From the NCBI GenBank assembly GCA_946122785.1, contig CAMGYJ010000002.1:67047703-67111702 (forward strand): a stretch of DNA of 64,000 nucleotides, in the 5' to 3' direction. The first letter of the stretch is position 1; each line of letters opens with the position of its first letter. The DNA is from Linum tenue (Eukaryota > Streptophyta > Magnoliopsida > Malpighiales > Linaceae). Of the stretch, positions 32,331-45,100 are shown one piece after another. A model generated the notes under the pieces. It made no database searches, had not been told where the DNA came from, and worked only from the letters and a program-made list of their open reading frames with translations. The translations under genes were made by a program, and so were the position numbers.

Positions 32331-33329
32331 GATGTAATGTGTTTTATCTCTACTTCAATCATTATATATATAATTACCTTTTGTAATTTTATCCCTGAGC
32401 TTTGTATCTTCATTTTCCCTGTTTTCCCTTCTTTTTCTGTCTTTTATTTTATATTTCTTCCACACATGACACATGATTCTCACATTTTTGTATCATTTAT
32501 GCACTACTTTGTATCTCTCTACTTGGTAACTTGGATTTTAGGGTTGACCATAATTGAATCACAATGGTTATTGGTTAACCAATAACTATCGTGGTACAGT
32601 TTGTGGTTAGGATTTCTTGGTATATGTGTATTGTTGTGGCTAACCACAAAATGTGAGGCAGTTAACCAGGATCCCACTCAATTTCACTCATACCATATTG
32701 TTGTTCTTTCGTACTACTTCTAGCAACCACCCTAGATGTCTAATCTTTTGTACTTGAACCAGACGCATTATGTAAAACATTTCTGGTAATGCAGAGTGGA
32801 CCTTATTCTAGAGACAAACTATCTTTCCAAACATCAAAAGCATCCAAAAAATTCTTATATGATAATGGTACGTAACTGGTAAGCATACCAATAAAATTTG
32901 GACAACATTCTAATAATCTATTTCAACATCAATGTTACGAGGATCTAATAAAATGGTGTTGATTTGACCCAACTTATCCCTAAGAGGTACACCTTCATGT
33001 AGAGACTTTCCAGCTTTAATCACACAGCACTAGTAGTTCCTTGAGTAACGCCCTTAGTGGTGACATCGTCATTAAAACATAACATAATTGTAGAGTGAGC
33101 CTTCTGCTCGAGACCGCTCCACTCTCTGTCATCGACGACTGCTTTCTTTGATTTTCGAGATAGTGGAGCCAACAAACTTTTTTTCTTTACCAATGCTGGA
33201 ATCTTGACATGTCACGAACCAAAACTATTTCTCTGCGTGAACTTATCAGCCTAGATGTTCATAATAGACATTCTTGATTGTAAAAAAAAAAAACTTAAAA
33301 GTATCATCCAATTAGACTATAATGCCACT
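32331..33329. other. Intergenic, possible small TIR element
   Basis: A segment 32539-32734 starts TAGGGTTGACCA and ends AGCAACCACCCTA, resembling hAT-type ends, but the flanking 8-mers do not match. The interior contains GGTTATTGGTTAACCAATAAC, a perfect-looking palindrome. Nothing else recognised. Confidence 0.4.
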
Positions 33330-33792
33330 TGTTATGATGGACAAACATGACAAAGTAAAGAAAAATAAACGGCACATAAAATTACGTGATTCACTAGCAA
33401 ACACAATACTTGCTAGCTGAACACGAACTGAAATAATAAACGAACAGACACATCGATTTACGTGGTATTCGAACAGTACCAGGACTAATCCACAGAAAAG
33501 ATAGGACTCTGTGAGCTGCACTCTTTACTATGGTGATAAGTTTTGGTGAGATACTACTCACATTACAAAGAGCTCATATGATCAAGTGGAGGAAGAAGAA
33601 AAGAAAGAAACTTATGCATAGAAGAAAGAAACAGATTCCTATCTCTCCTAGCATGAAACCAATCCCTAGAAAGATGGAGAGACTCGGTAATCTCTTCTAT
33701 CCTGGGTTGCATGCAAATGGGCCACTCAACTACATACACATGGACCAAAAAAAATAATATGTACAAATGACAAAGGTTCATTTCGTCTAACA
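33330..33792 (-). repeat. Putative copia 3' LTR
   Basis: 463 bp bounded by inverted TGTTA/TAACA, immediately downstream (in the element's direction) of a polypurine-like tract after the RNase H frame. There is no second copy in the window to confirm the limits. Confidence 0.55.
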
Positions 33793-35290
33793 GCCTCTCC
33801 CAAATTGATGTGGTCCAGAGAGAATCAATTTGCTTGACAGATACCAGTGACGACTCGACAAGAAGGCCTTGGTTAGGAGATCCGCTACCTGATCTTCAAT
33901 ACGTATGTAATGCGTAGTAAGCACTCCATCGCGAACTAAGTCGTGAAAGTAATGGACATGAACCTCGATATGTTTCGTGCGATCATGCAATACTTGATTA
34001 ACTGCAATAGGAATAGCACTAGTATTATCAACAAACATATCCATAGGAATAGGATGTCATACCAAAGTCAGCGAGCAGGCGACGGAGCCAGACAAGCTCG
34101 GACATCAGACATCGAGCGTATTCAGCTTCAGTGGAGGACTTGGAGACCTTACCTGTTTTCTTGCAGTGCTAAGAAATGAATGAATCCCCAAACTGAAAAC
34201 ACCACCCAGTTGTAGAACGATGGGTATCAACACAGGTGGCAAATTCGAAGTCAGAATAAGCACGAAACACAAGCGCCCCCATTAACAGGAAAAAAATGCC
34301 AACATTCAGTGTACCATGCAGATAACGGAGAATACGATGAACTACAACAAGAGCATAAAGACATGAACTAACTAACAAGTTGAACAACATACGAGATGTC
34401 AGGTCGGGTAGCAGAGAGGTAGATGAGGCTGCCAATAATGCTACAATAAGAAGTCCCATCGATAGCCAAAGCCCCGGAGTCACGACTAAGTCGGGATTGA
34501 GCTCCATCGGATTAGCAACCGTGTACAGTCTTTAAAGTTTTTCTCACTGAGAAGATCGAAAATGTACTTCCTCTTACTTATGACAACAACATGGGAATTA
34601 CGAGTCACCTCAAGTCCCAAAAAATAAGAGAGTTCGCCCAAATCTTTTAAACTGAAAGACGTATTCAACCCATCCTTGAGGTGCTGAATACCAACTGAAT
34701 CAGTACCGGTGACAATCATATCGTCCACATATAGTAGGAAGCAAACAATTCCAACAGAGGAGGTTCGAGTAAATAAAGAAGGATCGTTGAGGCTGTGTTG
34801 AAAACCCAAGCTAGTGATCATCGACTGAAATTTCTCAAACCAAACTCGCGGGGGCCTGTTTGAGACCATAAAGAGACCGATTAAGATGACAAACCTGATC
34901 TATTGTACCCTCTGTATAACCCGACAGACGTTCCATGTAAATAACTTCCTCCCAATCGCCATGAAGGAAGGCATTCTTGACACCAAGCTGATAAAGAGGC
35001 CAATTTTGTAAAGTGGCAACAGATAAAAGGTCCGGACAATGGACATTTTGGTCACTGGAGCAAACGTCCGACTGTATTCAACACCATATTCTTGTGTGAA
35101 CCCTTGAGCAACTAATCGTGCCTTATGGCGATCAATGAAACCGTCATGATTCAACTTAATAGTATAGGCCCAACGAAAACCCACAACAGATGTAGATGGA
35201 GGAGGGAGGCACCAAAGTCTACGTATTATTCCGTAAGTTCTTTCTTCATACCATGATCCCACACGGGATCACCCTGAGTCTGTTTGTACA
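33330..35290 (-). mobile_element. Ty1/copia fragment: RT-RNase H plus 3' LTR
   Basis: On the minus strand, pol remnants run from the start of the reverse transcriptase (WAYTIKLNHDG, RHKARLVAQGFTQEYG, FAPVTKMSIVRT) through LLYVDDMIVTG, FSLKDLGELSYFLGLEV and ILRYLHGTLNVG to the RNase H (FVDNTSAIPIAVN, RTKHIEVHVHYF, VADLLTKAF). Frameshifts separate the parts. A purine-rich TTGGGAGAGGC then meets a putative 3' LTR (33330-33792) with 5'-TGTTA...TAACA-3' ends. Gag, protease, integrase and the 5' LTR are gone. Inactive. Confidence 0.88.
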
Positions 35291-36110
35291 TCTAGGATCA
35301 ATAAGAGAATCAACACCATGACCCACATAATCATTAAACTTGGGTGGAGGACTTGATTATAGTTATCAATCAAGTTTAATGATTATAGTTATCAATCAAG
35401 TTTTTACTCCATTCCATACCCTCACAAATTTAGGTTTTTAGATTTGTTACTTTGTTTTTTTAAACGAATCGTGCTAATATACATGCTAATTTATGTTTTT
35501 CAGTTAATTTCTTTTAGGGTTATAGGTTAATATGCCCCTCTACTATGTTATTTTACCAAACATGCCCCTCTACTATTTTATTTACATCAAACATGCCTCT
35601 ATACTTTGGAAATATGATCGAACATGCCCTTCTGTTAAAATTTTCATTGAAAAATCGTCAATCATGGTTGAACCAAGATTTAGACGACCCGACATCGGCA
35701 AATGGGAGGAAAAATGTCAGTTCTATCCCCTGGTTTTTTTCTCTGGGTCTCGTCAAAGTCAAATTATTAGAATTATTTGACTATATAAAATAACGGGGAA
35801 AAAATCTAAAGTGAAATTATTAGAGATATTTTAGACATTTGTGTCACCCTAATCAAAGTTTGTAGAGGTGGCAATTCTCAATCCAATCCACCAACCCATT
35901 AAAAATATCCACCTAATCCAATCCATTTAAATCCAATCCATTTGATCCAAATCCAATTGGATTGGTGGATTCATGGATCGATTCATACTAGAATCCAACA
36001 TGACCTATTTCTACATATGCCTAAATTCATTTAGTGTTAATGATTTTTCACTTTCCTACATGTTTTGCTAAAATTGGCATGAACTAACATAAATCGGTTA
36101 TACTAACCGT
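35291..36110. other. Intergenic with tandem motifs
   Basis: A 23-bp unit (GATTATAGTTATCAATCAAG plus TTT) is repeated at 35355-35377 and 35381-35403. From 35531 a motif close to ACATGCCCCTCTACTAT recurs three to four times. 35880-35990 is rich in AATCCAATCCA repeats and an AATCCAATTGGATT palindrome. No gene seen. Confidence 0.5.
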
Positions 36111-36214
36111 TGGACCATACCACTTGCCAAACCGGCATAGCGGTACAAACCAGTTTGAAAACCTTGGACAACACACATTTTTAGGTGAAATGAATGAGTT
36201 CGTGTAATAATTGT

Positions 36215-36375
36215 GAAGTAAAACGTTCTCATTATGGAGCAGTGCAAAGATGGGTGACCTCCCAAGAAGTCATCTGAATTCCCCCAAAAGTAAAGTCGCG
36301 TTGCATGATAAACCTATAGTGGGCAATATATATCTTCGTCAGAAAAATCAGAATGTTACAAGTGGTAACAGAGCC
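36215..36375 (+). mobile_element. 5S-rRNA-like LTR end with PBS (Cassandra-like remnant)
   Basis: 36215-36271 aligns without gaps to the internal promoter half of plant 5S rRNA: GAAGTAAAAC at the A-box start, then after exactly the same spacing GATGGGTGACCTCCCAAGAA, the box C region. At 36351-36360 sequence ending GTTACA forms a plausible LTR end. TGGTAACAGAGCC at 36363-36375 matches the initiator-Met primer-binding site TGGTATCAGAGCC with one mismatch. A 5S sequence inside the LTR followed by a tRNA-Met PBS is the hallmark of Cassandra TRIM elements. The left LTR limit and the second LTR were not found. Confidence 0.65.
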
Positions 36376-36752
36376 TCTTCACGTCCTTCTTGGGCGATTG
36401 TGAGACAAACCTCAAAAAGGGCATCCCAAAGAGGGGTGTATGTGACATCTTAGGCAAATCATACATCGAGCAATAGCTATGATTCACGAGTAACATTCAA
36501 CCTTAAGTGACAAGACACGATCCGAAAAGTTTTTCCTTCTCAAATTTGCCTTCTCCCCTTTCTTTTAATTTGAAGATGGTTTAAAGTAGATGAACTTGGC
36601 CAAAAAAACATGCCTCCAAGCTAGGAGTGGCAATGGGGCGAGTTTTTGGTGGATATCGCTCAATCAATCCTCATTCCCATTTTTAATTCGTAAATCCATA
36701 CTCTCCCTATCCTCATATGGTGGAAGTTTATTATCCTCATTGTCATTCTCAT

Positions 36753-37184
36753 CAGTGGCGGACCCAGGATTGTCGGAGGGTGTGTCGTCGATAAAGTACA
36801 ATAAGAATTAAAAAATTTAATAAGATATTATTAGAAATTAATTAATAAAGTTCACAATGTCATGCTTACAATGAATCACGACGACTTTTCATCTACTGAA
36901 ATGTCTCTAAAATACATTCATCACTTATGCTGCAAAGCAAATCTTTTTCGATATACATAACTAAACAATCATTCATAAATTGGTCACTCAATCAATTTTG
37001 AAGATTGTTCTTGATTATCTTCATAGAAAAATATTTTGTTGCAGCTTACAGTTGCAACAGACAAAGTCAACACCAACTTTAAAAGCAAGTTTTCTGGTGG
37101 ATCTCCCTTAATGAAAGGACCACCATCACACATGGCGAGGGTGTGTCGGACGACACACCCTCCCTTGCCTTAGGTCCGCCCATG
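36753..37184. mobile_element. hAT-like non-autonomous element, 8-bp TSD
   Basis: The left end CAGTGGCGGACCCAGG and the reverse complement of the right end CATGGGCGGACCTAAGG are inverted repeats, followed by a shared GAGGGTGTGTCG. ATTCTCAT flanks both sides exactly (36745-36752 and 37185-37192), an 8-bp TSD typical of hAT. 432 bp, no frame. It lies within older repetitive DNA whose halves are cleanly separated by it. Confidence 0.82.
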
Positions 37185-37192
37185 ATTCTCAT

Positions 37193-38705
37193 CCCCGCGG
37201 TTTTTAGATACCTGTGGATAATAACCTCTCCTCACAAATCCAAACCAAACTCAACTTAAAGTTAACGTAATTAAGTGGAGGACACGTACGATTTAGAGCT
37301 AGAACGTTAAACACAGTTATATATCATATGAACCACAAAAAGTATGAGAAACATAACGAAAGTTTAAATCCTTCTGAAATTTTAGGGATAAAAGGTGGCA
37401 TATATGTATTAATTGAATTAGAAAAGTAAGATGAAGGTTTTTGGTGTTATACTATTTTAAATTTTAGTGAAAGATGGAGGAGGAAGAGATCGAATGACAT
37501 GTAATTGGGCGTAGATAAAATATGAATTACTTGCAGGGCAATTATGGATATAGGGGATGGGGCACGAACACCTAAACCTATGTCCGACTCATTCCTGCCA
37601 CTTTCTTTGTGCGTACTACTCATGTCACTCCATACCTAGTCAATACAATGATTTTTCTTGTTGACTGGGTAAGGAAGGGTTGGACAGCCAACGTTGTGGG
37701 TACAATTGGCATCCCTATTCCAAAACCGTCAACCGTTTCCCTTAATTATACCCTTGGTGTTGTGGTGCAAAATTTGTCATGCGCAATTGAAATATTGTTG
37801 TCGAGTTTGTCAAAGATGCATGTTTTGTACTTTTTCTTAAATTTGTTAAACTTTTGTGAAGTTTGCGAAAATATATGTTTGATAAGAGTTTAGAAAAAGT
37901 AAGTTGATAAAAAAAGTGAGTTTTTTTTTTGTATAGGAAGGTAGTTTATGCCTTATGGGACGATTGATAGTTTGTTTTCTAGTAAAGTGAGAAAAAAAAT
38001 TAAAGATAAATTTTAGGTTTAATTCAATTTGTAGGTTTTAGAGTGAACAGTAAAATGTTTAAAAATGTGTTTGTTTTAACTAAAACTTAAATTTGAGAAA
38101 AAAAATTAAACAAAAGATCTATTCCTAGACCCCTTCTACTATACTTTAAAGTATTTATGCTTCGAGGTGTTAATTGAACTTGTTCCATATTAGTAAAGGT
38201 ACAAACTGATAATGAAAATTATACCTATATATTATGTTACAAGTTTAGTGTGTATCACAATATAAAGATATATATTCAGTGGAGAAGTACTAGTCTGCCC
38301 AGCCATCTTAATTAAGATAAGATAATATAAAATAATACTAGCTAATTACTTTCCAAATAAAAATGAAAAGCCTGTCAAATAATTATGGAAAATAAACAGT
38401 GATGATTCCGAGAAAATTACATAGCTCATTGTTGACAGTAGGAATCTGAATCAAGAAGATTAGGTAAATTATGATTATAAAACAAAAGGGTTTAATTGTG
38501 AAGCTAGCTCCTTCTCGGTTGGCTAATTAATAGCAGCAGCAGTATCTACAGCCCACCACTTCCCACTGTTTCTTGTCATCTCATCTGGCTTTCCCTTGAA
38601 GACATCGTTAGCTTTGTCCTGTTGGAAAAATGAACAGTGTTTTTGTTATTACAGCACAATCCAAACTAAGAATGGAACAAATAAAGAGGGAAGCTACAAG
38701 GCCAT
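37193..38705. other. Intergenic upstream of WRI-like gene
   Basis: AT-rich. A frame at 37609-37893 has no recognisable homology. 38400-38700 is probably the distal promoter of the AP2 gene. No other feature seen. Confidence 0.5.
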
Positions 38706-38713
38706 GTATAAAT
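38706..38713 (+). promoter_or_regulatory. TATA box of the WRI-like gene
   Basis: TATAAATA lies 77 bp before the start codon at 38790, a good spacing for a short 5' UTR. The assignment is by motif and position only. Confidence 0.6.
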
Positions 38714-38789
38714 ACTTCCAGCTAACTGCAAACCCAAAGCCAAACATTCCATTCTCTCCTATTAAACCTAGGCAGAATCAAGCAAAGTA

Positions 38790-41078
38790 ATGGCGATGGT
38801 CCCTGGGAACATTCCTGTAGTGAAGCGCAGGTTCGGCTCTATGGAAGGTGATGTGGTTGTGGAGGCTAAGTTTCCTAAAAGGCGACGAAGAGAGCCGAAT
38901 TCTTCAGCAGCAGCAGCAGCAGCATTGAAAGAAGGTACCAATCAAGCTTCCTCTTCTACAACGACGACGACTAGTACTACAACTGCTCCCATTGTGAAGA
39001 GAAGCTCCAGGTTCAGGGGAGTTAGCAGGTTTGTGTCAGGATTCTGAATTTCATGCTTCTTTGAGCTCCATTCAGCTTGGAATCCCAATCTGACCAAAGG
39101 GTGGTACGTTAAAATTCGTTCTGATCGATTTTGGGATTCTGACAGGCATAGATGGACTGGAAGATATGAAGCTCATCTGTGGGATAAGGGGTCCTGGAAT
39201 CCAACCCAGAAGAAGAAAGGGAAGCAAGGTTGGTAGTTACTGATAAAGTTGCTTCCTTTTGTGGTGTGCTCTCTTTGCTTTCAGGAATGCATTTTTTGGC
39301 TGATTAACAAATCATTCTATCTTCTTTTCATGTGGTTGCTTGATCGCTTTCGCATGCAACAGTTTATCTTGGTGAGTAGCACCAACTCTTCACTCTTTGA
39401 AACTGAAAATGGGATAGATTTCACCAATCAATGCCTTGTCCTGGAAGAAAGATGAACTAATCTAGCACTCTTTTGTTTGTCTGTTTTTTTCCTGACAGGT
39501 GCTTATGATGAAGAGGAATCTGCTGCAAGAGCTTATGATCTGGCAGCTCTCAAGTACTGGGGACTGTCAGCCTTCACAAATTTCCCTGTATGAACCCCAA
39601 AACAGAAACTTCTAGGACTTTGGTATTTTGATTATTGAGACTTACACTCTACTCTGGTTATAATGTCTCCAGTGAGTTCTTTTGCAGGTTTCTGACTATG
39701 AGAGTGAACTTGAAATAATGAAGAATGTGACAAAAGAGGAGTACCTAGCCTCACTGAGAAGGTAAAAACAAGAAAAGTGTCTCCAAAGTGAATTGAATTA
39801 TTGCCTTCTGTCCTAACAGAATGATCAACCAAAGGCTTGATTTGTTTTGTTTACCAGAAGAAGCAGTGGATTCTCAAGAGGTGTGTCGAAATACAGAGGG
39901 GTTGCAAGGTAAACAAAACAGAAAACAATCCAGCTAACCGAAATCTGTTCGCTAACACGAAATATAAATTCTGGGTAATGTGTTTTGGGCTAAGGTGGCT
40001 GATTTCCTTTGACAGGCACCACCATAATGGAAGATGGGAAGCAAGGATAGGGAGAGTCTTTGGGAACAAGTACTTGTACCTTGGAACCTACAGTAAGTGT
40101 CTATAAGACAAAACTGAACTCTTCTTCCTGTAACAAGAATTATGAAACATGTGAAACTCAAACAAAAACAAATCGCTTATAAGTAACCTGGTTCTTGCTG
40201 GGGCTGTTGTTCCAGGTACCCAAGAGGAGGCAGCTAGAGCCTATGACATAGCAGCAATCGAATACCGCGGAATCAATGCTGTAACGAATTTCGATCTCAG
40301 CACATACATCAGGTGGCTGAAACCAGAATCTGATACCCCTTCTTCCACTGATGTTCACCAACACCATGAATCCAAATTGGATCTGGAGAACTTCCCACTG
40401 ACAACAACAGCAGCAGCAGCAGCAGCTTCTTCTTCTTCTTGCCCTTCCATGGCCTACTTCCAACCTGACAAAGCAACAACAACACAACAAAATCACCACC
40501 ACCTCCCACTTCTACATTCCAGCCTTAGAATACTAGACAATCTGAATGAGAACCCACTGGAGCAGGAACTCTTCCAGACAAGACCAGCAGGCATGTTCTC
40601 CCCTCCAAGTGGCAACAAGAACACCTGCCTGTCGTCGTCGTCACCATCTTCATCCCTAGCATCATCCACAACTACTTCCCCATCGGCGCTCGGCCTCCTG
40701 CTCAAGTCATCAGTGTTCAAACAACTCGTTGAGAAGAACTTGAACACCAGTAGCAGCAGTAGTGGTAGCAACAGTAATAACCACCATCATCTCTCCACTG
40801 AGCTAAAGAATTTCCAGCTCCCCTCAATGGGTGGGACTGGGACACACAAAGAGGAAGTGATGGATGAGGAGGCAGCAGAGATGTACTGCAACGGGATCAG
40901 CCATAGCCAGAGCTCCTTCATGATGTACTCATCAGGGAGTGGCAGTGGCAAGGAGGCCGCCGGTTTGTCGAATTTGGAGTGGAAGGAGGAAGAGAGTTTG
41001 TTGCCATTGTTCAACTCATCAGCAGGAGGGCAGTCTTTCTGGGATGGATCACTAACCCTCCCTTCTCCATTCCACTGA
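38790..41078 (+). CDS. WRINKLED-type double-AP2 transcription factor (WRI3/ADAP-like)
   Basis: Eight exons (38790-39028, 39146-39228, 39363-39371, 39499-39587, 39688-39761, 39858-39908, 40016-40092, 40216-41078) give 494 aa. A basic KRRRRE stretch near residue 30 is a likely nuclear signal. AP2 domain 1 (about 74-135; [20 protein letters not shown]) contains residues VYL encoded by a 9-nt exon. AP2 domain 2 (about 177-235; [20 protein letters not shown]) ends in [19 protein letters not shown]. That last motif and [18 protein letters not shown] point to the WRI3/ADAP branch rather than WRI1. The C-terminal half is low-complexity (Ala, Ser, Asn, His, Thr runs). Family members activate glycolytic, fatty-acid and wax genes through AW-boxes; ADAP is also linked to abscisic-acid signalling. 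The exact target set here is not inferable. Confidence 0.93.
39363..39371 (+). other. 9-nt microexon encoding VYL
   Basis: TTTATCTTG is bounded by CAACAG and GTGAGT. Joining G from exon 2 and G from exon 4 gives Val-Tyr-Leu-Gly at residues 108-111. The same 9-nt exon is known in WRI1 genes, where VYL is required for function. Without it the frame stays open but AP2 domain 1 loses a strand. Confidence 0.93.
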
Positions 41079-42128
41079 GCTTTTTTGTTTTTGGTGTCCA
41101 CTTTGTTACTGTCACTTTTTTCACTAACATATTTCAGAACCTCTTTTGCTATTTTTTTTAATGCTTGGGGAAAATGCACCATCCGATTTGTGTATAATTT
41201 GCACACGCTTGTATTGAGTAAGAATATCAGAATAAGCAAGCAAGAATGTTGTTTCGTGTACTTGTAAATTTCAGTCCTGAGAGATAAAAAAAAAAGCTGG
41301 AAACCCAAAGTTTTTGGTCATGTATGTAAACACAGACAGGTCAGTTAATAATATTTTTACTGTGTTCATTGTTTTAACTTGCTGTTGCCATCAGATTGTT
41401 GCCTGCCCTTTATTAATCTAAAAATAAAGGTCAGGTGAACATCTCTGTATAAGTCTAGTTGATAGTTTCTAATATTTCCTTTTTCTTCTTGCTTTTCAGT
41501 CATGGTGCAAGCTAATTATGAAAGAAAATTACATGGTGAAAATGGTGAAAAGGGAAGATGTTTGACTTCGGAAAGATTTGGGTACATTCGTCCTAATGGT
41601 TTGGGAAGTATAGTGGTATTTTGGATATTTTTTTTTTTTGATAGTTTTATATGCGAGAAAAGCTGAATTTTATCTAAGGCAAGAATGCAAATACTTCTTA
41701 ATCAAACTACATAGACTTCACCCCAATATTCGTAAAAGAAAACTCGAGTTGAATTTCATCCTGCGGTTCAGATTAATTAGCCTACACAATATCTTTAAAT
41801 TACATTGCGTTCTTCGTCCTTTTTCTTTCCCTTTCTCCCATCCGCATTGTTCACATACGTAAGATTACGAAAAGCCTTAGCTATGCAACTTCTGTCATAT
41901 ATATAAGCAATACTAGATGGGTAACTTCCCAGATCACAACCCAACCATGTCTGAAACAGTACTAAAACAACATACATCCGAAAGCTACAACACTTCAAAC
42001 AACCAATGAATTAAGTAGGCGCAAAACCAACTCTTTTAGATAAAGAAAACACTTTGCAGTCAGTATTTTCCATCTTTTATTTTAGCTATTACGTAGTCTT
42101 ACAACCAGCATGTTGTGTAGCCTCTTGA
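41079..42128. other. Region between convergent 3' ends
   Basis: Holds the 3' UTRs of the WRI-like gene (plus) and the DUF1664 gene (minus). AT-rich, with no additional gene. Confidence 0.6.
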
Positions 42129-45100
42129 TCAAACCTTAGCTGAGTTATACCTGCAGACGTTCAAACATCATTGTCAAAACTCGCTGTATTTATTTATTAT
42201 AAAGACAACGCCAGGATGAGCAGGAGGGTCCAAATTCGACAGGGTTCCAACGTCAACAGAGCAGTGAGTCGGGACATTTACCTCAATAGAGGACGTGAAG
42301 GGGTCTGCGGCTCTTCTCCATTCAGTTGGACGCCGTCAGTTACCGGAGGAACACTTGTAGATCGCGAAAAGCAGTCCAGCGCCTTAAGACCCTGTGTATG
42401 TAATGGAAACGGAATGATCAGCCCAAGAAACTGATCCCACAGCAAGAATGCAGGGCCAAATTGCAATTTCATATCAGTGTTTCACTTAGAACTTTTCGTT
42501 CTTTGGTGACAGCAGCATGTTGAATGCAGTATACCATGCAAAAAATGAAACAGACAAGCAGAATCTCCTAATGCCTTCCCAGCTCGATTCTAGACATGGA
42601 AGCATTAGACAAAAGCACCTGACAGTCATTTCCATATACAGGCCTTCAACAATGAAAACACTTCCTAATAACTATAATTTCCTTCACAAACCGAACTACT
42701 AGAAGGAAGCAAGGGCCAGGGCATAATATAACCTACAGTGTCAAGTCACAAATTAACGTAATGATTGAGATTGATAGAAGTAAATCCCAGCTGCTTTAAG
42801 ACTTACCCTCGTACTGATAAACAAGTTTAATGCATTAATAACTATAGAAGCATCCATAGGTTTTGGAAAATGCAACTTTCAGCGAACCACATACTTCATT
42901 ACATATCGAATTATAGCAGTGCATGAGTAGAACACATGCAGAAATAACAAAACCAACATCAGCACTAGCATAATTACCATGGGACCTGAAGCATCATGGA
43001 ATGTGATTGAACGAGTTCTACTTGGCAAAAACTCTTCCTGTAACAAATTCAATAAAGAAACAAAAACAAATCATTTTTGCTGCATAGTATCAATTTTTTT
43101 TTTACTATTAAGTCATAAGGAAAATGCTAAAATTGTAAAGTAGGTCATCCATTCTTCTTGATGATTAACCAGCCGTTGCTAGACCTATATGAGGTGCATT
43201 TATCTGGACCTGTCCTAAGGATGATTCTTAAAGTGCAACAGGGGAGAGTTATTTTATTTGCCACAGTGGCTAAAGAGATCATGCTAACCTCCAGGGCCTC
43301 GGGCATTTTCACTTTCTTTCCCTGGACGAAGTTGCAGAGGTACTGAATACCAAGATTAGCTCGACTCTGTCACACAAAAACAACAAATCAGAACCCTGTG
43401 AGACTTGAACAAGGAAATACAAAACAAAAGATTTTTTTTAAGGAGGAAGGGATGTCGCTCTTCTTAGAATCAACCAAATCTTATTAACCACATACTACCA
43501 GATTCATTTATGAATCCAAAAAATGCACAATAGATTCTTTGTATCCGGAACCAAATTAGTAGTTCCGCTTCCGCATCTTACTAGAACAGATTAAATGTCT
43601 ACAGGAAGTGCTTTTATCTATCTATCCGCTGATCAGAAAAAATACCTGTTTGCCCTCCAGTGAATCCAGCTTCTCATCCTGCAAAATAAAGGAAGTGATG
43701 TCTGAATCTTAAAACAACCATCACAGAATAAGGAACCGAAAGAGAAGGAAAATGACAATTAACTAGGAACACAGAGAGATTAGCAAATGACAGCAACAGT
43801 ATGGATGACACAAACACCAGCGCAAAAACGAAATTAGGAAGTAAAACCTACCAACACGCTAACATAATTTATCAAACTCGCCATTCCAGAATCAAGCAAC
43901 AGAATGTTGTCGTTGATAGCATTGACCTGCATCCAATAGTGGAAGGCATTAAGACAAAATGACACCTTTAACACTTCATAGAGGTATTGAATGCATATTT
44001 CGACAAAGGCAGACATGTAATAGTATTGTGTTCGCTTGAGTAAGAACCGAGGCAGGTAATCAGTTATTTTGTTTCGAGGAAGAGTTTAAAAAATATATAT
44101 CGAGGAAGAGAAATCACGCACATCACTTTCAATTTTCCGAGACAGCTCATTCTGCTTATCCATCTTATCATCCAAACCCTGAATGCGCTGTGTTAAGTGT
44201 TCCTTTGCTTTCTGGGCCCAAAAGAACGCACAAATCATTGTTAGATGCTATAGAGGTAAGCAATAATGATTTCATAACAAGATAGCAACAGACTCCTAAC
44301 GTCCCCAAATCATTGAGCTAATTCTCCAGTTTGTCTAGTCCAAGCAAAAACTTCACAGCAAGCTCAAATAAACAACCAATTAAATGATAACCTGATTAAC
44401 TTACTAACTAACCAACTAACCAATTTACTAAATTGCGGGAGAGGAATAAAACAAACAAAAATCCAACACGTGAGACAACTTACAGCCAAAGCATCAGTTA
44501 CGCCCTCCAGATGCTTTGTCAAGTTCGAAACAGCAGCTGTCATACTCTGCTTTGTCACATACATAAGATCTGAAAGTTTCCAACCCTAAAAAGCAAAAGA
44601 GGAAACTTTAGTTGAAATTTCCACACTCCCTAGAAACAACAAGTAGACTATATTAGGGGATCAAAGCATTCTCAAGCAATTTAACTTACCTTCCACCATA
44701 TATAACCATATCCTACTGCTCCCACTGTAGCTGCTGGAATAATATAACCAGTAAAATTACCTGCAATAACCACCAGACAGATAAAATTCCCAGCTAATCT
44801 AATTCATAACCGCATTTCACTACCCAGGTTTTGATTCATTAGATGTATATTCACTCCAACGTGTACAAAGTTCAGCAACCTCATTGGATAGTGCTAAATG
44901 GAAAGTAGAGGCGATACCTGATTGACCAGTATTCAGAACCGTTATGTGCCGCGCCGAAGTGAGTTGTCGGACTTGTTGTGCCAATAGACGCACCTTCAAA
45001 TTTTTTCAAGAGAAAGAGAGGAGATCATATGAAACAATGCAAGCTACTTAACTCGCAACAGACAGGGATCCTAAAAACAGATTTTACGCACAAACAAAAG

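Noticed and set aside
36622..37612. A larger TIR element around the hAT at 36753 (GAGTGGCAATGGGGCG versus a similar inverted string near 37590)
   Set aside because: The supposed ends match only loosely and no target duplication is visible.
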